In this document: one piece after another, positions 8,583 to 17,400 of the stretch | Layout: every line of letters begins with the position of its first letter | How positions within the stretch are numbered: the first letter of the stretch is position 1 | Assembly (NCBI GenBank): GCA_020847515.1 | Contig: JADLBW010000016.1 | Location: forward strand, 1-33,366 | Origin: Pirellulales bacterium | Lineage (GTDB): Bacteria; Planctomycetota; Planctomycetia; Pirellulales; Lacipirellulaceae | DNA length: 33,366 nt | Direction: 5' to 3' | The notes under the pieces: generated by a model | What the model was told of the DNA's origin: nothing | Database searches by the model: none | The model's input: the letters and a program-made list of their open reading frames with translations, nothing else | Made by a program: the position numbers and the translations under genes

Positions 8583-9458
8583 CGTTGCCTCCAGCGCATC
8601 GCGCCAACAGAAGAGTCGAATTCTGGACAGGGGGCCTGCCAGACGCCTTGATTGTAGGAAGTCAGCACGAGGTCGCAAGCAAATGCCGACCGCTCAGGGA
8701 AGGCGGCAATCGGCGCAGGCACGTGCGCAGGCGGCCGTATTTCGCCTGCGCTGCGGGCGGATCGCGGCGCTTGCAGCTTGAACAGATCTACCGGCGAGAG
8801 GGCCTACGGACGATTCCACTGATGTTCGGCTGACTCGCTCGCCATGGCCGACGAGACGGATAAATCAGACTTGTTCGTCATGAGTGGACCTGAGATCTGC
8901 TTGAGCAGCGGGCCAGGCGTTTCAGACGGCGAGCAAGGGCGTTCCGATGCCCGTGTGTACTGCGCAAGAGGGAGTCGCGATTGCGTTGTGCCGCACGCTG
9001 AGGCGAGACGTAGCAACTGCGTCATTGCCAAGCCCTCGCTTCTCGAGCAACCGCAACAGCACAATGGCTCGCATGTTGTTCGCCATGTCGAACGAATGCT
9101 GCCGGGGCGTGAGCCACGAAAAGCCGCTGAAGCCTTTCACGCGTCGAGGTGGAGAGGGCGGCGGATCATGCCCGAGTGCTGCCTTGAAAAATGCCATGAT
9201 GACCATCGAATTTTCAAGGTGCGTAATTGGCCTGGGAGTAGGCTGTCGCTTTACGTTCCCGGTAAAGAAGGCGGAAGGCGCGCCGCCCGTCGATCCGGCG
9301 ACCTAAGAACGGCGAATTGCTGCAATATTGCCTCGCATCGAACCAATCGGGCAAGTGCGGCACTCCTCATGGACCGCGATTCCCCGCCACCTGCCACATC
9401 GCGAAAGAAGGACGAAGTTCTCTGCAAGGTCACGGCGAAGTCGTTCGACTTCGCCCCG
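8583..9458. other. Region without a convincing gene, left part of decayed island
   Basis: About 0.9 kb upstream of the sulfatase pair with no reading frame that looks like a real protein. Long open stretches exist on both strands around 8844-9575 (plus) and 8922-9206 (minus), but neither has a recognisable domain, a plausible ribosome site or convincing composition. Together with the broken excisionase and recombinase that follow, the stretch looks like residue of an inserted element. Confidence 0.5.
8588..8592 (-). promoter_or_regulatory. Ribosome binding site of first sulfatase
   Basis: GGAGG on the minus strand, five bases before the ATG at 8582. It fixes the start of the sulfatase at this codon and excludes 32 extra upstream residues. 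Confidence 0.75.
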
Positions 9459-9614
9459 ATGATGATCGCCGGCGAGCTGGCGGAGGCGCCCTGCACTGCC
9501 TTGCGTCAGGTTTGGCGACGGAAGGCGAAAGGCGATTTGCCAACGCCTGTCAGCATTGGTCGCAGTGTCCGCTGACGTCGCAGCGAAATCGTTGAGTGGA
9601 TTGAGGCGGGCTGC
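9459..9614 (+). pseudogene. Broken AlpA-type excisionase (helix-turn-helix)
   Basis: The frame starting near 9459 reads like the small MerR/AlpA-type DNA-binding proteins that precede recombinases in planctomycete elements. The segment LRQVWRRKAKGDLPTPVSI is followed by GRSVR, a stop, then RRSEIVEWIEAGC. The family consensus here is GRxVRWRRSEIExWIxAGC, so the TGA at 9573-9575 stands exactly where TGG (Trp) is expected. The N-terminal half of the helix-turn-helix is also poor (GELAEAPCTA), which may reflect a small deletion or frameshift. It directly precedes recombinase remains, the usual xis-int order. Family assignment is from remembered consensus, not from an alignment. Confidence 0.6.
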
Positions 9615-9890
9615 ACGTCCAGTACAAAGTCTGTGAGGGAGAGTGGCAATGAGTTCCCCGCTTCACGGACAAAGACGACACGGTCCAGCGAGCAGCCGAG
9701 CTAGAACGCAATGCGGAACGCCAAGAGTCGGGCCTCGCCGACAGGTTCAAGAAGGGCAAGACGCTAACGCTTAAAGCTCAGTCGAGGGATTCCGCCGCTA
9801 TCTCAAAAGGCCGAGTCGCACACGGAAAAGCACGTCACTCAGCCATACACGCACGATGAGGCCGTAATCGACGGCTGCCAATTCCAAAAC
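9611..9890 (+). pseudogene. Frameshifted tyrosine recombinase (integrase) N-terminal remnant
   Basis: Three plus-strand frames hold consecutive pieces of the N-terminal part of a planctomycete-type tyrosine recombinase. Frame one, 9611-9766, gives LHVQYKVCEGEWQ, a stop at 9650, then FTDKDDTVQRAAELERNAER and QESGLADRF, a typical arm region. A short piece GFRRYL at 9787-9804 is in a second frame. KAESHTEKHVTQPYTHDEAV and IDGCQFQ, typical of the core-binding helices, continue in a third frame. At least one nonsense change and two frameshifts are therefore present, and no catalytic domain (R-H-x-x-R, Tyr) follows: the match fades by about 9890 and the tRNA begins at 9955. It sits next to the 3' end of that tRNA, the usual insertion point of integrases. 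Confidence 0.6.
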
Positions 9891-9954
9891 AGCCCCGCGG
9901 GCCTTCCACGAGGTTTCTCAGCGTCTGTGGCCCCTATTCACTGTCTGTCATAAG

Positions 9955-10028
9955 TAGCGGAGGAGGGACTCGAACCCCCGACACGCGGATTATGATTCCG
10001 CTGCTCTAACCGACTGAGCTACTCCGCC
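9955..10028 (-). tRNA. tRNA with CAT anticodon (elongator Met, or Ile2)
   Basis: Folds as a complete cloverleaf on the minus strand. The acceptor is GGCGGAG with CTCCGCT (first pair G-U), the D arm is GCTC/GAGC, the anticodon stem is GCGGA/TCCGC, and the loop is ATCATAA with anticodon CAT. The T arm is GGGGG-TTCGAGT-CCCTC. The discriminator is A and the CCA end is not encoded. It lacks the unpaired 1-72 position and other marks of an initiator tRNA. CAT is read as methionine unless the C is lysidinylated (tRNA-Ile2), which sequence alone does not settle. It is flanked on both sides by recombinase remains. Confidence 0.93.
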
Positions 10029-10063
10029 TCAGAAGGCGTCCGCGACTGATCGGGCACCAACCT

Positions 10064-10261
10064 ATGTTGCCGAACGCCGGTCTTACAACGGTTGCTGCGA
10101 TACCAGTGGACCGCGAACTGGACTTTCAGAAGGAAATCAGGAATTCCGTAAACCCTGCCGGAATTGCCGCCATCGACCCGTCTGGGCGGTGGGCAAGAAG
10201 GATTTTAGGGAAGCGTTATTATTTTGGAAAGTGGGGCCGTTGGCAAGATCCACGCTACTAA
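10064..10261 (+). pseudogene. Fragment of a second integrase type
   Basis: An open stretch whose last 28 codons (about 10175-10258) give PSGRWARRILGKRYYFGKWG and RWQDP. This matches the remembered N-terminal signature of another planctomycete recombinase family, in which (P/A)SGRWxKKIRGKxxYFG is followed by W(x)DP/AAL. The frame stops right after RWQDPRY and nothing downstream continues the family. The upstream 36 codons do not look like that family. It differs in type from the remnant on the other side of the tRNA, so at least two different elements may have used this spot. The assignment rests on one motif, hence modest confidence. Confidence 0.4.
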
Positions 10262-10431
10262 TGTAGGACCTGGGGTGGTGATTGACGCATGAAGGGACTC
10301 GTTACACGGCAGCGACGCGGGCATTGCGGCAACTAGCCGTAGCGATTCTCGTTTTCGTCATTGGTTCGGCCCGATCGGCGTTGCCAGCGGAGTTTCCGGC
10401 GCCGACCGACCGGGCAAAGCATTCGCAGATT

Positions 10432-10776
10432 TTACCTGGCCCGCTTGCGGGTTTGCTTCCGGTCTGCGGATGGGCCGCCGCACAGATCCGGCTGCCCTTG
10501 GCAGCAGTCTTTGGTCAAGAATGTCAGCAGTTCGCTCATCCCCGCGCAGCGCAGCGAGTAGAAGATCGACCGGCCTTCCCGTCGCGACTCCACGAGCCCG
10601 GCGCGGCTAAGTTCCTTGAGATGGAACGTCAGCGTCGCCGCGGGGATGTCGAGCCGCTGGGCGATTTCTCCCGCCGGCAGGCCGGCTGGCCCGGCGAGCA
10701 CTAACAGCCGAAACGCCCGCAGGCGGGATTCCTGGGCCAGCGCCGTCAGCGCGATTACAGCTTGTCTTATTTCCAT
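10432..10776 (-). CDS. arsR: ArsR-family arsenite-responsive repressor
   Basis: 114 residues, normal ArsR/SmtB length. The winged helix-turn-helix covers about residues 10-80, with GEIAQRLDIPAATLTFHLKE as the recognition region and SRREGRSIFYSL as the wing. The C-terminus carries C91-C92-x6-C99. This resembles the C-terminal three-thiol arsenite site described for the Acidithiobacillus ferrooxidans ArsR (CC-x5-C) rather than the classic site in the DNA-binding helix. The gene is divergent from arsC-acr3-arsM across 38 bp. Its ATG lies inside the palindromic operator, has no ribosome site, and has a TATAAT box immediately upstream on its strand, so a leaderless transcript or a different promoter is possible. 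The product should repress both directions until arsenite binds. Confidence 0.92.
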   Translation of the reverse strand: MEIRQAVIALTALAQESRLRAFRLLVLAGPAGLPAGEIAQRLDIPAATLTFHLKELSRAGLVESRREGRSIFYSLRCAGMSELLTFLTKDCCQGQPDLCGGPSADRKQTRKRAR

Positions 10777-10795
10777 AATTATATAATATTGGAAA
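10770..10795. promoter_or_regulatory. Divergent ars promoter and probable ArsR operator
   Basis: A 26-bp imperfect palindrome: TTTCCA at 10770-10775 mirrors TGGAAA at 10790-10795, and the centre 10778-10787 is the perfect palindrome ATTATATAAT; only the two bases beside the centre on each side do not match. The centre contains TATAAT on the plus strand (10782-10787) and, because of the symmetry, also on the minus strand. ArsR bound here would cover the -10 regions of both arsR and arsC. No good -35 box is visible on either side. Confidence 0.7.
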
Positions 10796-10802
10796 CATCG
10801 TA

Positions 10803-10807
10803 GGGAG
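10803..10807 (+). promoter_or_regulatory. Ribosome binding site of arsC
   Basis: GGGAG seven bases before the ATG at 10815. It supports that start and contrasts with the divergent arsR, which has none. Confidence 0.7.
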
Positions 10808-10814
10808 ACAACCG

Positions 10815-11219
10815 ATGAAAGCCGTATTCGTTTGCGTCGAAAACTCCAATCGCAGCCAGATGGCGGAAGCCTTCGCCCGGCTGCAAGGCGTTCAGGCCTA
10901 TAGCGCCGGATCGCGCCCCTCCGGCAAGGTCAATCTTCGAGCGATCGCCGCCATGCAGGAGTTGGGCTACGACCTGACGACCCATCATTCCAAGTCGCTG
11001 GAAGACTTGCCGGACGAGACTTTCGACGTCGTGGTCACGATGGGCTGCGGCGACGCCTGCCCCGCGCTCAAGGCAAAGCGGCGGGAAGATTGGCAGATTC
11101 CCGATCCCAAGGAAATGCCGCCCGAGCAGTTCAGAGAGGTTCGCGACTTGATTGCCCGGAAGGTTAAAGAACTAGCCGCGAACGCCCGCGAGCGGGTTTC
11201 CGATTCAGATCAAACTTGA
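10815..11219 (+). CDS. arsC: Arsenate reductase, thioredoxin-type (low-MW phosphatase fold)
   Basis: 134 residues, the usual length. It reduces arsenate to arsenite in the cytoplasm so that the pump can expel it. The phosphatase-like loop is C7-V-E-N-S-N-R13-S, with C7 as nucleophile. Two further cysteines, C78 and C82, in the MGCGDACP segment can form the disulfide cascade known from thioredoxin-coupled ArsC. D97 in IPDPK is the general acid. The usual ArsC block AKRREDWQIPDPK is intact. It is first in the arsC-acr3-arsM operon; 9 bases separate it from acr3. Expression is expected to start from the TATAAT at 10782 and be released by arsenite through ArsR. Confidence 0.93.
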   Translation: MKAVFVCVENSNRSQMAEAFARLQGVQAYSAGSRPSGKVNLRAIAAMQELGYDLTTHHSKSLEDLPDETFDVVVTMGCGDACPALKAKRREDWQIPDPKEMPPEQFREVRDLIARKVKELAANARERVSDSDQT

Positions 11220-11228
11220 AGTTGGCGC

Positions 11229-12383
11229 ATGAGCACTGACAGACAAAGGGCGGCTTGCCCTCGCAAGCCCTTGGGCTTCCTCGATCGGTATCTGACGCTT
11301 TGGATTTTGCTGGCGATGACTGTCGGCGTCGCCATCGGGCACTTCTTCCCTGCCGTGGAAGAGATGATCAATCGCTTTCAAGTTGAGACGACGAATGTCC
11401 CGATAGCTATCGGTCTGATTCTGATGATGTATCCGCCGCTTGCGAAAGTGAGGTACGAGCAGCTTGGACGCGTGTTTCGCCACTGGCGGATTCTGGCGTT
11501 ATCGCTGTTTCAGAATTGGGTGATCGGGCCGGCGCTGATGTTCGCGCTGGCGGCGGCGTTCCTACGCGATTACCCCGAATACATGACCGGCCTGATCCTG
11601 ATTGGACTCGCGCGGTGCATCGCGATGGTCATCGTGTGGAATGAGTTGGCTCGCGGCGACAGCGAATACGCGGCAGGGCTGGTCGCCTTCAATAGCGTTT
11701 TTCAGATATTGTTCTATAGCGTCTATTGCTGGTTCTTTATCACGCTCTTGCCGCCGCTGTTTGGACTGCAAGGCAGCGTGGTGGAAGTGAGCATTGTTCA
11801 AGTTGCCAAGAGCGTGCTGATCTATCTCGGAATTCCCTTCATTGCCGGCATGGCGACGCGCGGCGCATTGCTGTGGATCAAGGGCCGTGCGTGGTATGAG
11901 GGGGTCTTCATTCCGCGCATCAGCCCCCTGACGCTGGTCGCCCTGCTGTTTACCATCCTCCTGATGTTCGGTCTGAAGGGCAATGAGATCGTTCGCATTC
12001 CGTTCGATGTGCTGCTGATTGCCGTGCCGCTATTGCTCTACTTTGTCGGCATGTTCTTGGTGAGTTTTTGGCTCGGCCGCGCCGTCGGCGCCGACTATTC
12101 CAAAACGACCACGTTGGCGTTCACGGCGGCAAGCAATAACTTCGAACTTGCCATCGCCGTAGCGATTGCCGTGTTCGGCATAGGCTCAGGCGTCGCCTTT
12201 GCAGCCGTGATCGGACCCTTGGTCGAAGTGCCGGTTATGGTAGGACTTGTTAGCGTTGCCAGAAACTTCCAGCGGAAATTCTTCGCAACTGCGAGCGGTC
12301 AACTGCCGCCGGCGGCCGTACCGCCTGTGGCATGCGCTGACGATCAACGTCAATTCGAACAACTGCAACAGGGAGATCGATAG
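11229..12383 (+). CDS. acr3: Arsenite efflux permease, Acr3 family
   Basis: 384 residues with about ten hydrophobic helices, the Acr3 (bile/arsenite/riboflavin transporter) layout. Family motifs present are [16 protein letters not shown] at the first helix, the conserved cysteine C130 in [32 protein letters not shown], and a glutamate in [11 protein letters not shown]. The cysteine in helix 4 and the late glutamate are the residues needed for arsenite transport. It exports arsenite across the inner membrane using the proton gradient. A hydrophilic C-terminal tail of about 45 residues follows the last helix. It is followed directly by arsM with no spacer: TAG then ATG. Confidence 0.94.
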   Translation: MSTDRQRAACPRKPLGFLDRYLTLWILLAMTVGVAIGHFFPAVEEMINRFQVETTNVPIAIGLILMMYPPLAKVRYEQLGRVFRHWRILALSLFQNWVIGPALMFALAAAFLRDYPEYMTGLILIGLARCIAMVIVWNELARGDSEYAAGLVAFNSVFQILFYSVYCWFFITLLPPLFGLQGSVVEVSIVQVAKSVLIYLGIPFIAGMATRGALLWIKGRAWYEGVFIPRISPLTLVALLFTILLMFGLKGNEIVRIPFDVLLIAVPLLLYFVGMFLVSFWLGRAVGADYSKTTTLAFTAASNNFELAIAVAIAVFGIGSGVAFAAVIGPLVEVPVMVGLVSVARNFQRKFFATASGQLPPAAVPPVACADDQRQFEQLQQGDR

Positions 12384-13301
12384 ATGGCAGACAAGGTGCA
12401 ACAGATCCTGCAATCGAAGTATGGCGACGTCGCCAAAGCCGGATTGTCCAGCAACCATGCCGGCGTAAGAGCCGTCGCTGAAGCCTTTGGCTATTCGGGC
12501 GACGAGTTGGCCTCGATCCCCGCCGAAGCGAACATGGGCCTCTCTTGCGGCAACCCGACGGCGTTTGCCAGCATCAAGCCTGGCGAAACGATCGTTGATT
12601 TGGGGTGCGGCGGCGGCCTGGACGTGTTCCTGGCGGCCCGCAAAACGGGACCCGCGGGCAGAGCCATCGGCATCGATATGACGCCCGAAATGCTGGCCTT
12701 GGCCCGCGCCAACGCCGCGCGGGCCGGGCTGACCAACGTCGAATTCTACCAGTCGACGATCGATAAGCTGCCGCTGCCCGATGAATCGGTGGATTGCGTG
12801 ATCAGCAACTGTGTGATCAATCTGGCTCCCGACAAGCGGGCCGTCTTTCGAGAGATTGCCCGCGTGCTGAAACCCGGGGGGCGACTGGCGGTAAGCGATA
12901 TCGCCCTCAAGAGGCCGCTGCCGCCGGAAGTGGCCGGCGATCTAATGGCCTACGTCGGCTGCATTGCCGGGGCGATCGCGATCGAAGATTACGAAAGCGG
13001 TTTGGCAGCCGCCGGATTCAGTGCGGTTCAGGTGATCGACAGCGGCGCCGACCTAAATGCCTATGCGCAGGTCGAGGGCCAGTCGGGCTGTTGTTCGCCG
13101 TCGATGGCGGAGGGCCAGTGCTGCGAACAGCCTGCCGACGGCTCGGCCTGCTGCGATAAGCCCGCCCTGGAATCGCTGCCGGGGGCCGCGTGTTGCTCCA
13201 GCGGGTCAGCGGATTTGCACAGTCGATTGGCCGACCTGCTCGCGCGGTATGATGTGAACGACTATGCAGCCAGCGTGAAGGTGTACGCTGTGAAGCCGTA
13301 G
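12384..13301 (+). CDS. arsM: Arsenite S-adenosylmethionine methyltransferase
   Basis: 305 residues. The ATG directly follows the acr3 stop, with GGGAG nine bases upstream (12371-12375). The AdoMet site is [10 protein letters not shown] (71-80) and DMTPEM. The three catalytic, arsenite-binding cysteines of ArsM are all present: C55 in GLSCGNP, C143 in ISNCVINL and C193 in VGCIAGA. The C-terminal part (about 236-271) has four vicinal cysteine pairs, C236-C237, C246-C247, C256-C257 and C270-C271, separated by short polar linkers, then a final folded stretch. ArsM methylates arsenite to methylated and volatile species. The four CC pairs form an extra thiol-rich region that could collect or pass on arsenite. 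This is the last gene of the operon; its end faces the convergent methyltransferase 12 bp away. Confidence 0.95.
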   Translation: MADKVQQILQSKYGDVAKAGLSSNHAGVRAVAEAFGYSGDELASIPAEANMGLSCGNPTAFASIKPGETIVDLGCGGGLDVFLAARKTGPAGRAIGIDMTPEMLALARANAARAGLTNVEFYQSTIDKLPLPDESVDCVISNCVINLAPDKRAVFREIARVLKPGGRLAVSDIALKRPLPPEVAGDLMAYVGCIAGAIAIEDYESGLAAAGFSAVQVIDSGADLNAYAQVEGQSGCCSPSMAEGQCCEQPADGSACCDKPALESLPGAACCSSGSADLHSRLADLLARYDVNDYAASVKVYAVKP

Positions 13302-13313
13302 GCGCGTCGCGTC

Positions 13314-13862
13314 TCAAGTCGCGCGGCTGAACCGCAGACCGTAATGCCAGGGGGGCAAGTCGAGGACGCCGCCCGCCGGTCGCAGTCCAGCGTCGCCGGC
13401 CCAGGCGATAATCTGTTCGGGCCGCGGCCGGATGCTGAGATCCGGTCCGCGCGGCGTCTCGCCATACCGCCAGTGAATCACCAGTGCTTCCCCGTGATCT
13501 TCCAGGGCATCGGCGGCTTGGCGAAGCAGATCGGCTGGATTTTCGCCATGGAGGATGTTGAACAGCAGCACGGCGTCAACTTTGACCCCGAAGCCGGACG
13601 CCGCCACGTCTCGGACCTGGCAAACAACGGGCAGGCCGGCGGACCTCGCCCGGGTACGGGCCACCATGTCGGGATCGACGTCGTAGGCGTAGAGCGAGCC
13701 GCCGATGGCCTTCGCCACGGGAATGCTGAATGTCCCGTAGCCGCAGCCTAATTCGGCCACGTTGCGAAAACGGCTGACGTCAAACCGAGCGAGAATCAAT
13801 GGCACGTCAAACAGCGATTCCCAGTAGGTTTCACTCGGCATTCCGCTGTCGCGTATCTTCAT
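13314..13862 (-). CDS. Class I SAM-dependent methyltransferase of unknown substrate
   Basis: 182 residues from the ATG at 13862, which keeps the conserved opening KIRDSGMPSETYWESLFD; it overlaps the rhodanese gene by 32 bp. A later ATG at 13841 would lose that block, and a longer frame from 13904 is unlikely. The AdoMet site is VAELGCGYGTFSIPVA, followed by YDVDPDM. VLLFNILHGENPADLL is the usual post-motif region. Homologs with this RDSGMP start are small cytosolic methyltransferases of unproven substrate. It is convergent with arsM and translationally linked to the rhodanese upstream, so it may belong functionally to the arsenic or sulfur stress cluster; this is inference. Confidence 0.85.
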   Translation of the reverse strand: MKIRDSGMPSETYWESLFDVPLILARFDVSRFRNVAELGCGYGTFSIPVAKAIGGSLYAYDVDPDMVARTRARSAGLPVVCQVRDVAASGFGVKVDAVLLFNILHGENPADLLRQAADALEDHGEALVIHWRYGETPRGPDLSIRPRPEQIIAWAGDAGLRPAGGVLDLPPWHYGLRFSRAT

Positions 13863-14274
13863 CGTCCGCTCGTGTGCACTCCGCTTTCCTGAAGCCGGAC
13901 TCAATCAATTGTTCGTACCCTGGCTTTAAGACGCGAACCCGATAGCCCTGCTGCTCCAAGATGATTCCGGCTTGCTTGGCGCGCATCCCGACGACGCAGA
14001 ACGTGTAGAGAATGGTTTTGTCTTTCTTGTTGGGCAAGATCTTTGCCAACTTCTCCGGGTCAAGGCTATGCTTCCGCAGCGACGTAACGGGCAGGAATAT
14101 CGAGCCGTCGATGTGCCCGCGATCCCATACTTCCTGGCTGCGGACGTCGACAAGAACTGCTTTTTTCGCAGCGAGGTTCTTGCGAACGACTTCCAGACTA
14201 TCCTTCGTGAATTCGATGTTCGCGCGAGCTGAGCCTGGCGCCAACAGGATTATGGCGGCGAAGACGATCGACAT
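13831..14274 (-). CDS. Secreted rhodanese-domain sulfurtransferase
   Basis: 147 residues. The ATG at 14274 has AGGA seven bases upstream. The N-terminus is a signal peptide (VFAAIILLAPGSARA, cut after residue 18). A single rhodanese domain covers about 25-128: AVLVDVRSQEVWDRGHIDGS is the typical first half, and the active-site loop is C93-V-V-G-M-R98 (C-x4-R), with the cysteine that carries the persulfide. It should act in the periplasm. The stop overlaps the following methyltransferase. Rhodaneses are frequent next to metal and arsenic resistance genes, but a role in arsenic detoxification is not shown by the sequence. Confidence 0.85.
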   Translation of the reverse strand: MSIVFAAIILLAPGSARANIEFTKDSLEVVRKNLAAKKAVLVDVRSQEVWDRGHIDGSIFLPVTSLRKHSLDPEKLAKILPNKKDKTILYTFCVVGMRAKQAGIILEQQGYRVRVLKPGYEQLIESGFRKAECTRADDEDTRQRNAE

Positions 14275-14439
14275 AGGCGTTCCTGGGAGTTAGCGAGAGG
14301 GCCATCCTACCGCAATTCCAAACCGACCAGTAGGCGCCGGTACAGCGAACGCGGCGTCTGCCTCCATCGCAGCGGGGCATGCGCGGGTGATCAAACTTGT
14401 CGTCGGCGCAGCGGCCGCTGCCTCTGCAGCCAGTCGTCG

Positions 14440-17400
14440 TCACGGCGACGAGGTCATGTGCTGCAGCTTGGAACGTTGCTGCTCGTCCAAATCGCGCGGC
14501 GGTACCTTGCCGGCGTCGATCGCGTCGCGCAACGCGACGGCGCCCCTCGCGTCGCGGAGCAACCCCTCAATCGCCAAGTTGCGATTCTCCTTGTGGAGAT
14601 GCTGGTAGTTGTCGATCAGCATTGCCGCGGCTTGCGGCGAATCGACGTCGGCCAGGGCGCTGACGGCGCCCATTTGCAGTTCTTCATGGACATGCGAACC
14701 GAGATACCGCAATAGCTGCTCGCCGCGACGGTCGAAGTCGTCGACGCCGACGATACGCAATGCATCGTACCGCGTGCCGGTCCGCACCGCCGGGTCGTCG
14801 GCCATAGCGCTGGCGAGCTGCAGGGTCCGCTCCCAACGCTGCGCCAGCGCCGGCTTGCCTTCCAGGATCTCGGCGAAACGCTGCTTGGGCCAGAGGCCCG
14901 CCTGGCTGACGCCATTGACGAGCCCGCCGCCGATGACGACGGCCTGCCAATCGGCGAGCCCGTCCTTGCCCTTCGGCAGCGAGAGATCGAGCACGCGGAC
15001 CAGTTCGTTTTCGCTGTTCCGTTTGCCTGCAGCGATGGCCTGTTCCCAGATCGCCGGAATGCGGTCGTACTCAGCGTCGGCGCCGACGGCCAGGCCGTCG
15101 AGCAGCTTGGCAATTCGCGTCGCGGCGTCGCTGGCGCCCGCTGGTGCGTCGCCCGCTTCGGCGCGCTCGGCCGAGACGCCGACCGGCGCCAGATAGACGC
15201 CGCGAAGATCCATCAGGGCCTGCGTAGCGAGCGGCCCGTCGGGGCGCAGCGTAAGACGATTATCGCCTTCAGCCAGTCGCGTGCGGCCCAGATGCACCAC
15301 CTGGTAGCGGTCGTACCCGCCGGTGGACGGGACGACGAGGTTTAGCGAGGGGTTGCACCCTTCCAGGACGGCCTTGTTGCCGGCTGCGTCGGGGGGACTG
15401 GCCAAATGAATAAACGCGTCGTACTCGCCTGCGCGGGGCGTTTCGACGGCCCATTGAATGTAGTCGTGCGAGCCGTGCCAGTAGCCAATGTTCTTAAACG
15501 GCGTTTCGTAGGTGACGTCGCCGCCGTAGATGCGGGCGTTCGCCGCCAGAAGCCACAGCGAGCCGTCGTAATCGGCCGTCACCGTCTGCGGGGAGTTGCC
15601 CGGGAGGGATTTGGGCAGCGGCTGTTGGGCCGTGAGGTACGCGACCAGGTCCGTCAGATCGGCGGGCGAAAGGTCCTTCTCGAGCCCTTCGGGCATCAAC
15701 GAGCGCCCAGTGTTCTCGAGCGTCTCCAACTCGGCCCGCAGCAGCGTATGGGCCTTGCCCTGTTGCTCCACGAGCGTCACGCTGGTGGACGTCTCTTCTT
15801 GCAGGATGCCGCAGTGGGCCAATCCGTCGGCGGTGAGCGCAGCGTATGTTTGATAGCGCTCATCGACGGCGCGATTCGGATCGAGGATCGACTCGGTGAA
15901 GGCTTGCCGCGTGCGACTGGTAAGGGCGGCGAGGTCGGGCCCGACAGAGAACCCGACGCCGTCAAGCCGATGGCAGCTTGAGCAGACTCTGCCGAACACT
16001 TCGCGGCCGTGTTCGGCGTCGGCTTCGCGGGTTTGGTCGACCAGGTACTGCTGTACGATCTTTTCGCGGTTGACGTCGATCGCCCCGGCCAGGGCGGCGG
16101 CGGCTCGGGCGCTGATCGCTTCATTTCGATGCGTGAGCAGTCGTTCGCGCTGAAAGGCGTCGAGGTCTGCGGCCCGCACGCGACCGTTCGCGACGGCGTC
16201 TAGCAGGGCGAGGATCAGGTCCTCGCGACCGAGCATCACGTCGAAGGCCCGAGCCCGCGTGGCGGGGCTGAAGCCGTTCCAAGCCGCCAACAAAGCCTCG
16301 CTGGCCGCCGGCCCCTCGACGGTCGCCATGACCTTGACCACCGCTTGCTGGATCGCCGGCGAACTTTGCGGGCCGAGCAAATCGGCGAGCACCGGCGCCA
16401 CGGACTGCGCCGCGCCGCTGGCGGCCAGGACCCGTACGGCGGCGAGCTGCAGGCCCTCGGGAGCGCCGCCTGCCTCGATCGTCGCCCGGGCGGCGGCGGC
16501 CAATGGCGCCAGTTGCCGCCGGATTGCCTGCGCGTCGGCCGATTCGCTCGGCTTTTCGCGGAGTTGTTCGAGGATCAGCGCGGCGGCTTCCAGCCGCCAG
16601 GGCGCCGCCTGACCGCTGTCGTCGACGACCGCCAGCGCCGCGGCGAGATCTTGCAGGCAGCTCACGTCGCCCAGCTTGAGGGTCATCTTCACTACAGAGT
16701 TGAGCAGCCCCGGCGGCAGTTCGGCGATGTCCGCCCGCCGGAACACGTCGCGCACCAGCGGGCCGACGTTCTTCGCCGTGGCGCTGCTCCAGACGGCGGC
16801 CTGCAGGTAGGGATCGTATCGGTTGGACCAGGCCAAGCGGCCCAGGGCTTCGGCGGCCCGCGGGTCGTCGACGGCCCCGAGACTGTAGGCAAGCTGCACT
16901 TGCACCTGCGGGTCGGAATCGTCGACGAGCTTCAGCACGGCGTCGACGACCTCCGGCGACTTCGCGAAGAATACCTCGCTCAAGCGGACGGCGTGGCGGC
17001 GCACGGCAGGGTGTTTATCGGCAAGCGCCGCAAGCAGAGTCGGCGCGTCGAGTTGCTCCAGGCCGTCGAGCGCGCAAAGCGCCTGCAGTCGCACCACGGG
17101 GCGCTCGGCGGCGCCGACAAGCTTCTTTAAGTGTGGGGCGGCTCCCGCGCCGCCGCGCTGGACGAGCAGTTGATGGGCCATGTCGCGCTGCGGGCCGTTT
17201 GGCGAGTCGATGGCGGCGGCGAGGCCCGCGGCGTCGAGCTGATCGAGTTGCACGATCGGTCGCGCCGGCGTCGCCTCCGGTCGGATGCGGTAGATGCGTC
17301 CCTGCTGACGGCCGCCCCAGATATCGATTTCGCCCAGTTCCTCCTCGGGGATCCAAATCTTGTGCTCGATTACCGCGCGGTGCATATCGACGACCCACAG

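Noticed and set aside
8922..9206. Minus-strand frame of 94 codons with a RQHSFDMANNMRAIV stretch
   Set aside because: It looks faintly familiar as a recurrent planctomycete sequence, but I cannot name a family and see no start signal; possible relic only.
8844..9575. Open frame of 243 codons on the plus strand
   Set aside because: No ribosome site, no domain in the first 200 codons, odd composition, and an opposite-strand frame of equal quality. Its end is the broken excisionase, so the frame is chance plus pseudogene.
9955..10028. Initiator tRNA-fMet
   Set aside because: Position 1-72 is paired (G-U) and the three G-C pairs of the initiator anticodon stem are lacking, so elongator Met or Ile2 fits better.
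14434..14451. Short hairpin (TCGTCG/CGACGA) near the end of the giant gene, as a terminator
   Set aside because: Stem of only six pairs, no T-run, partly inside the coding end.
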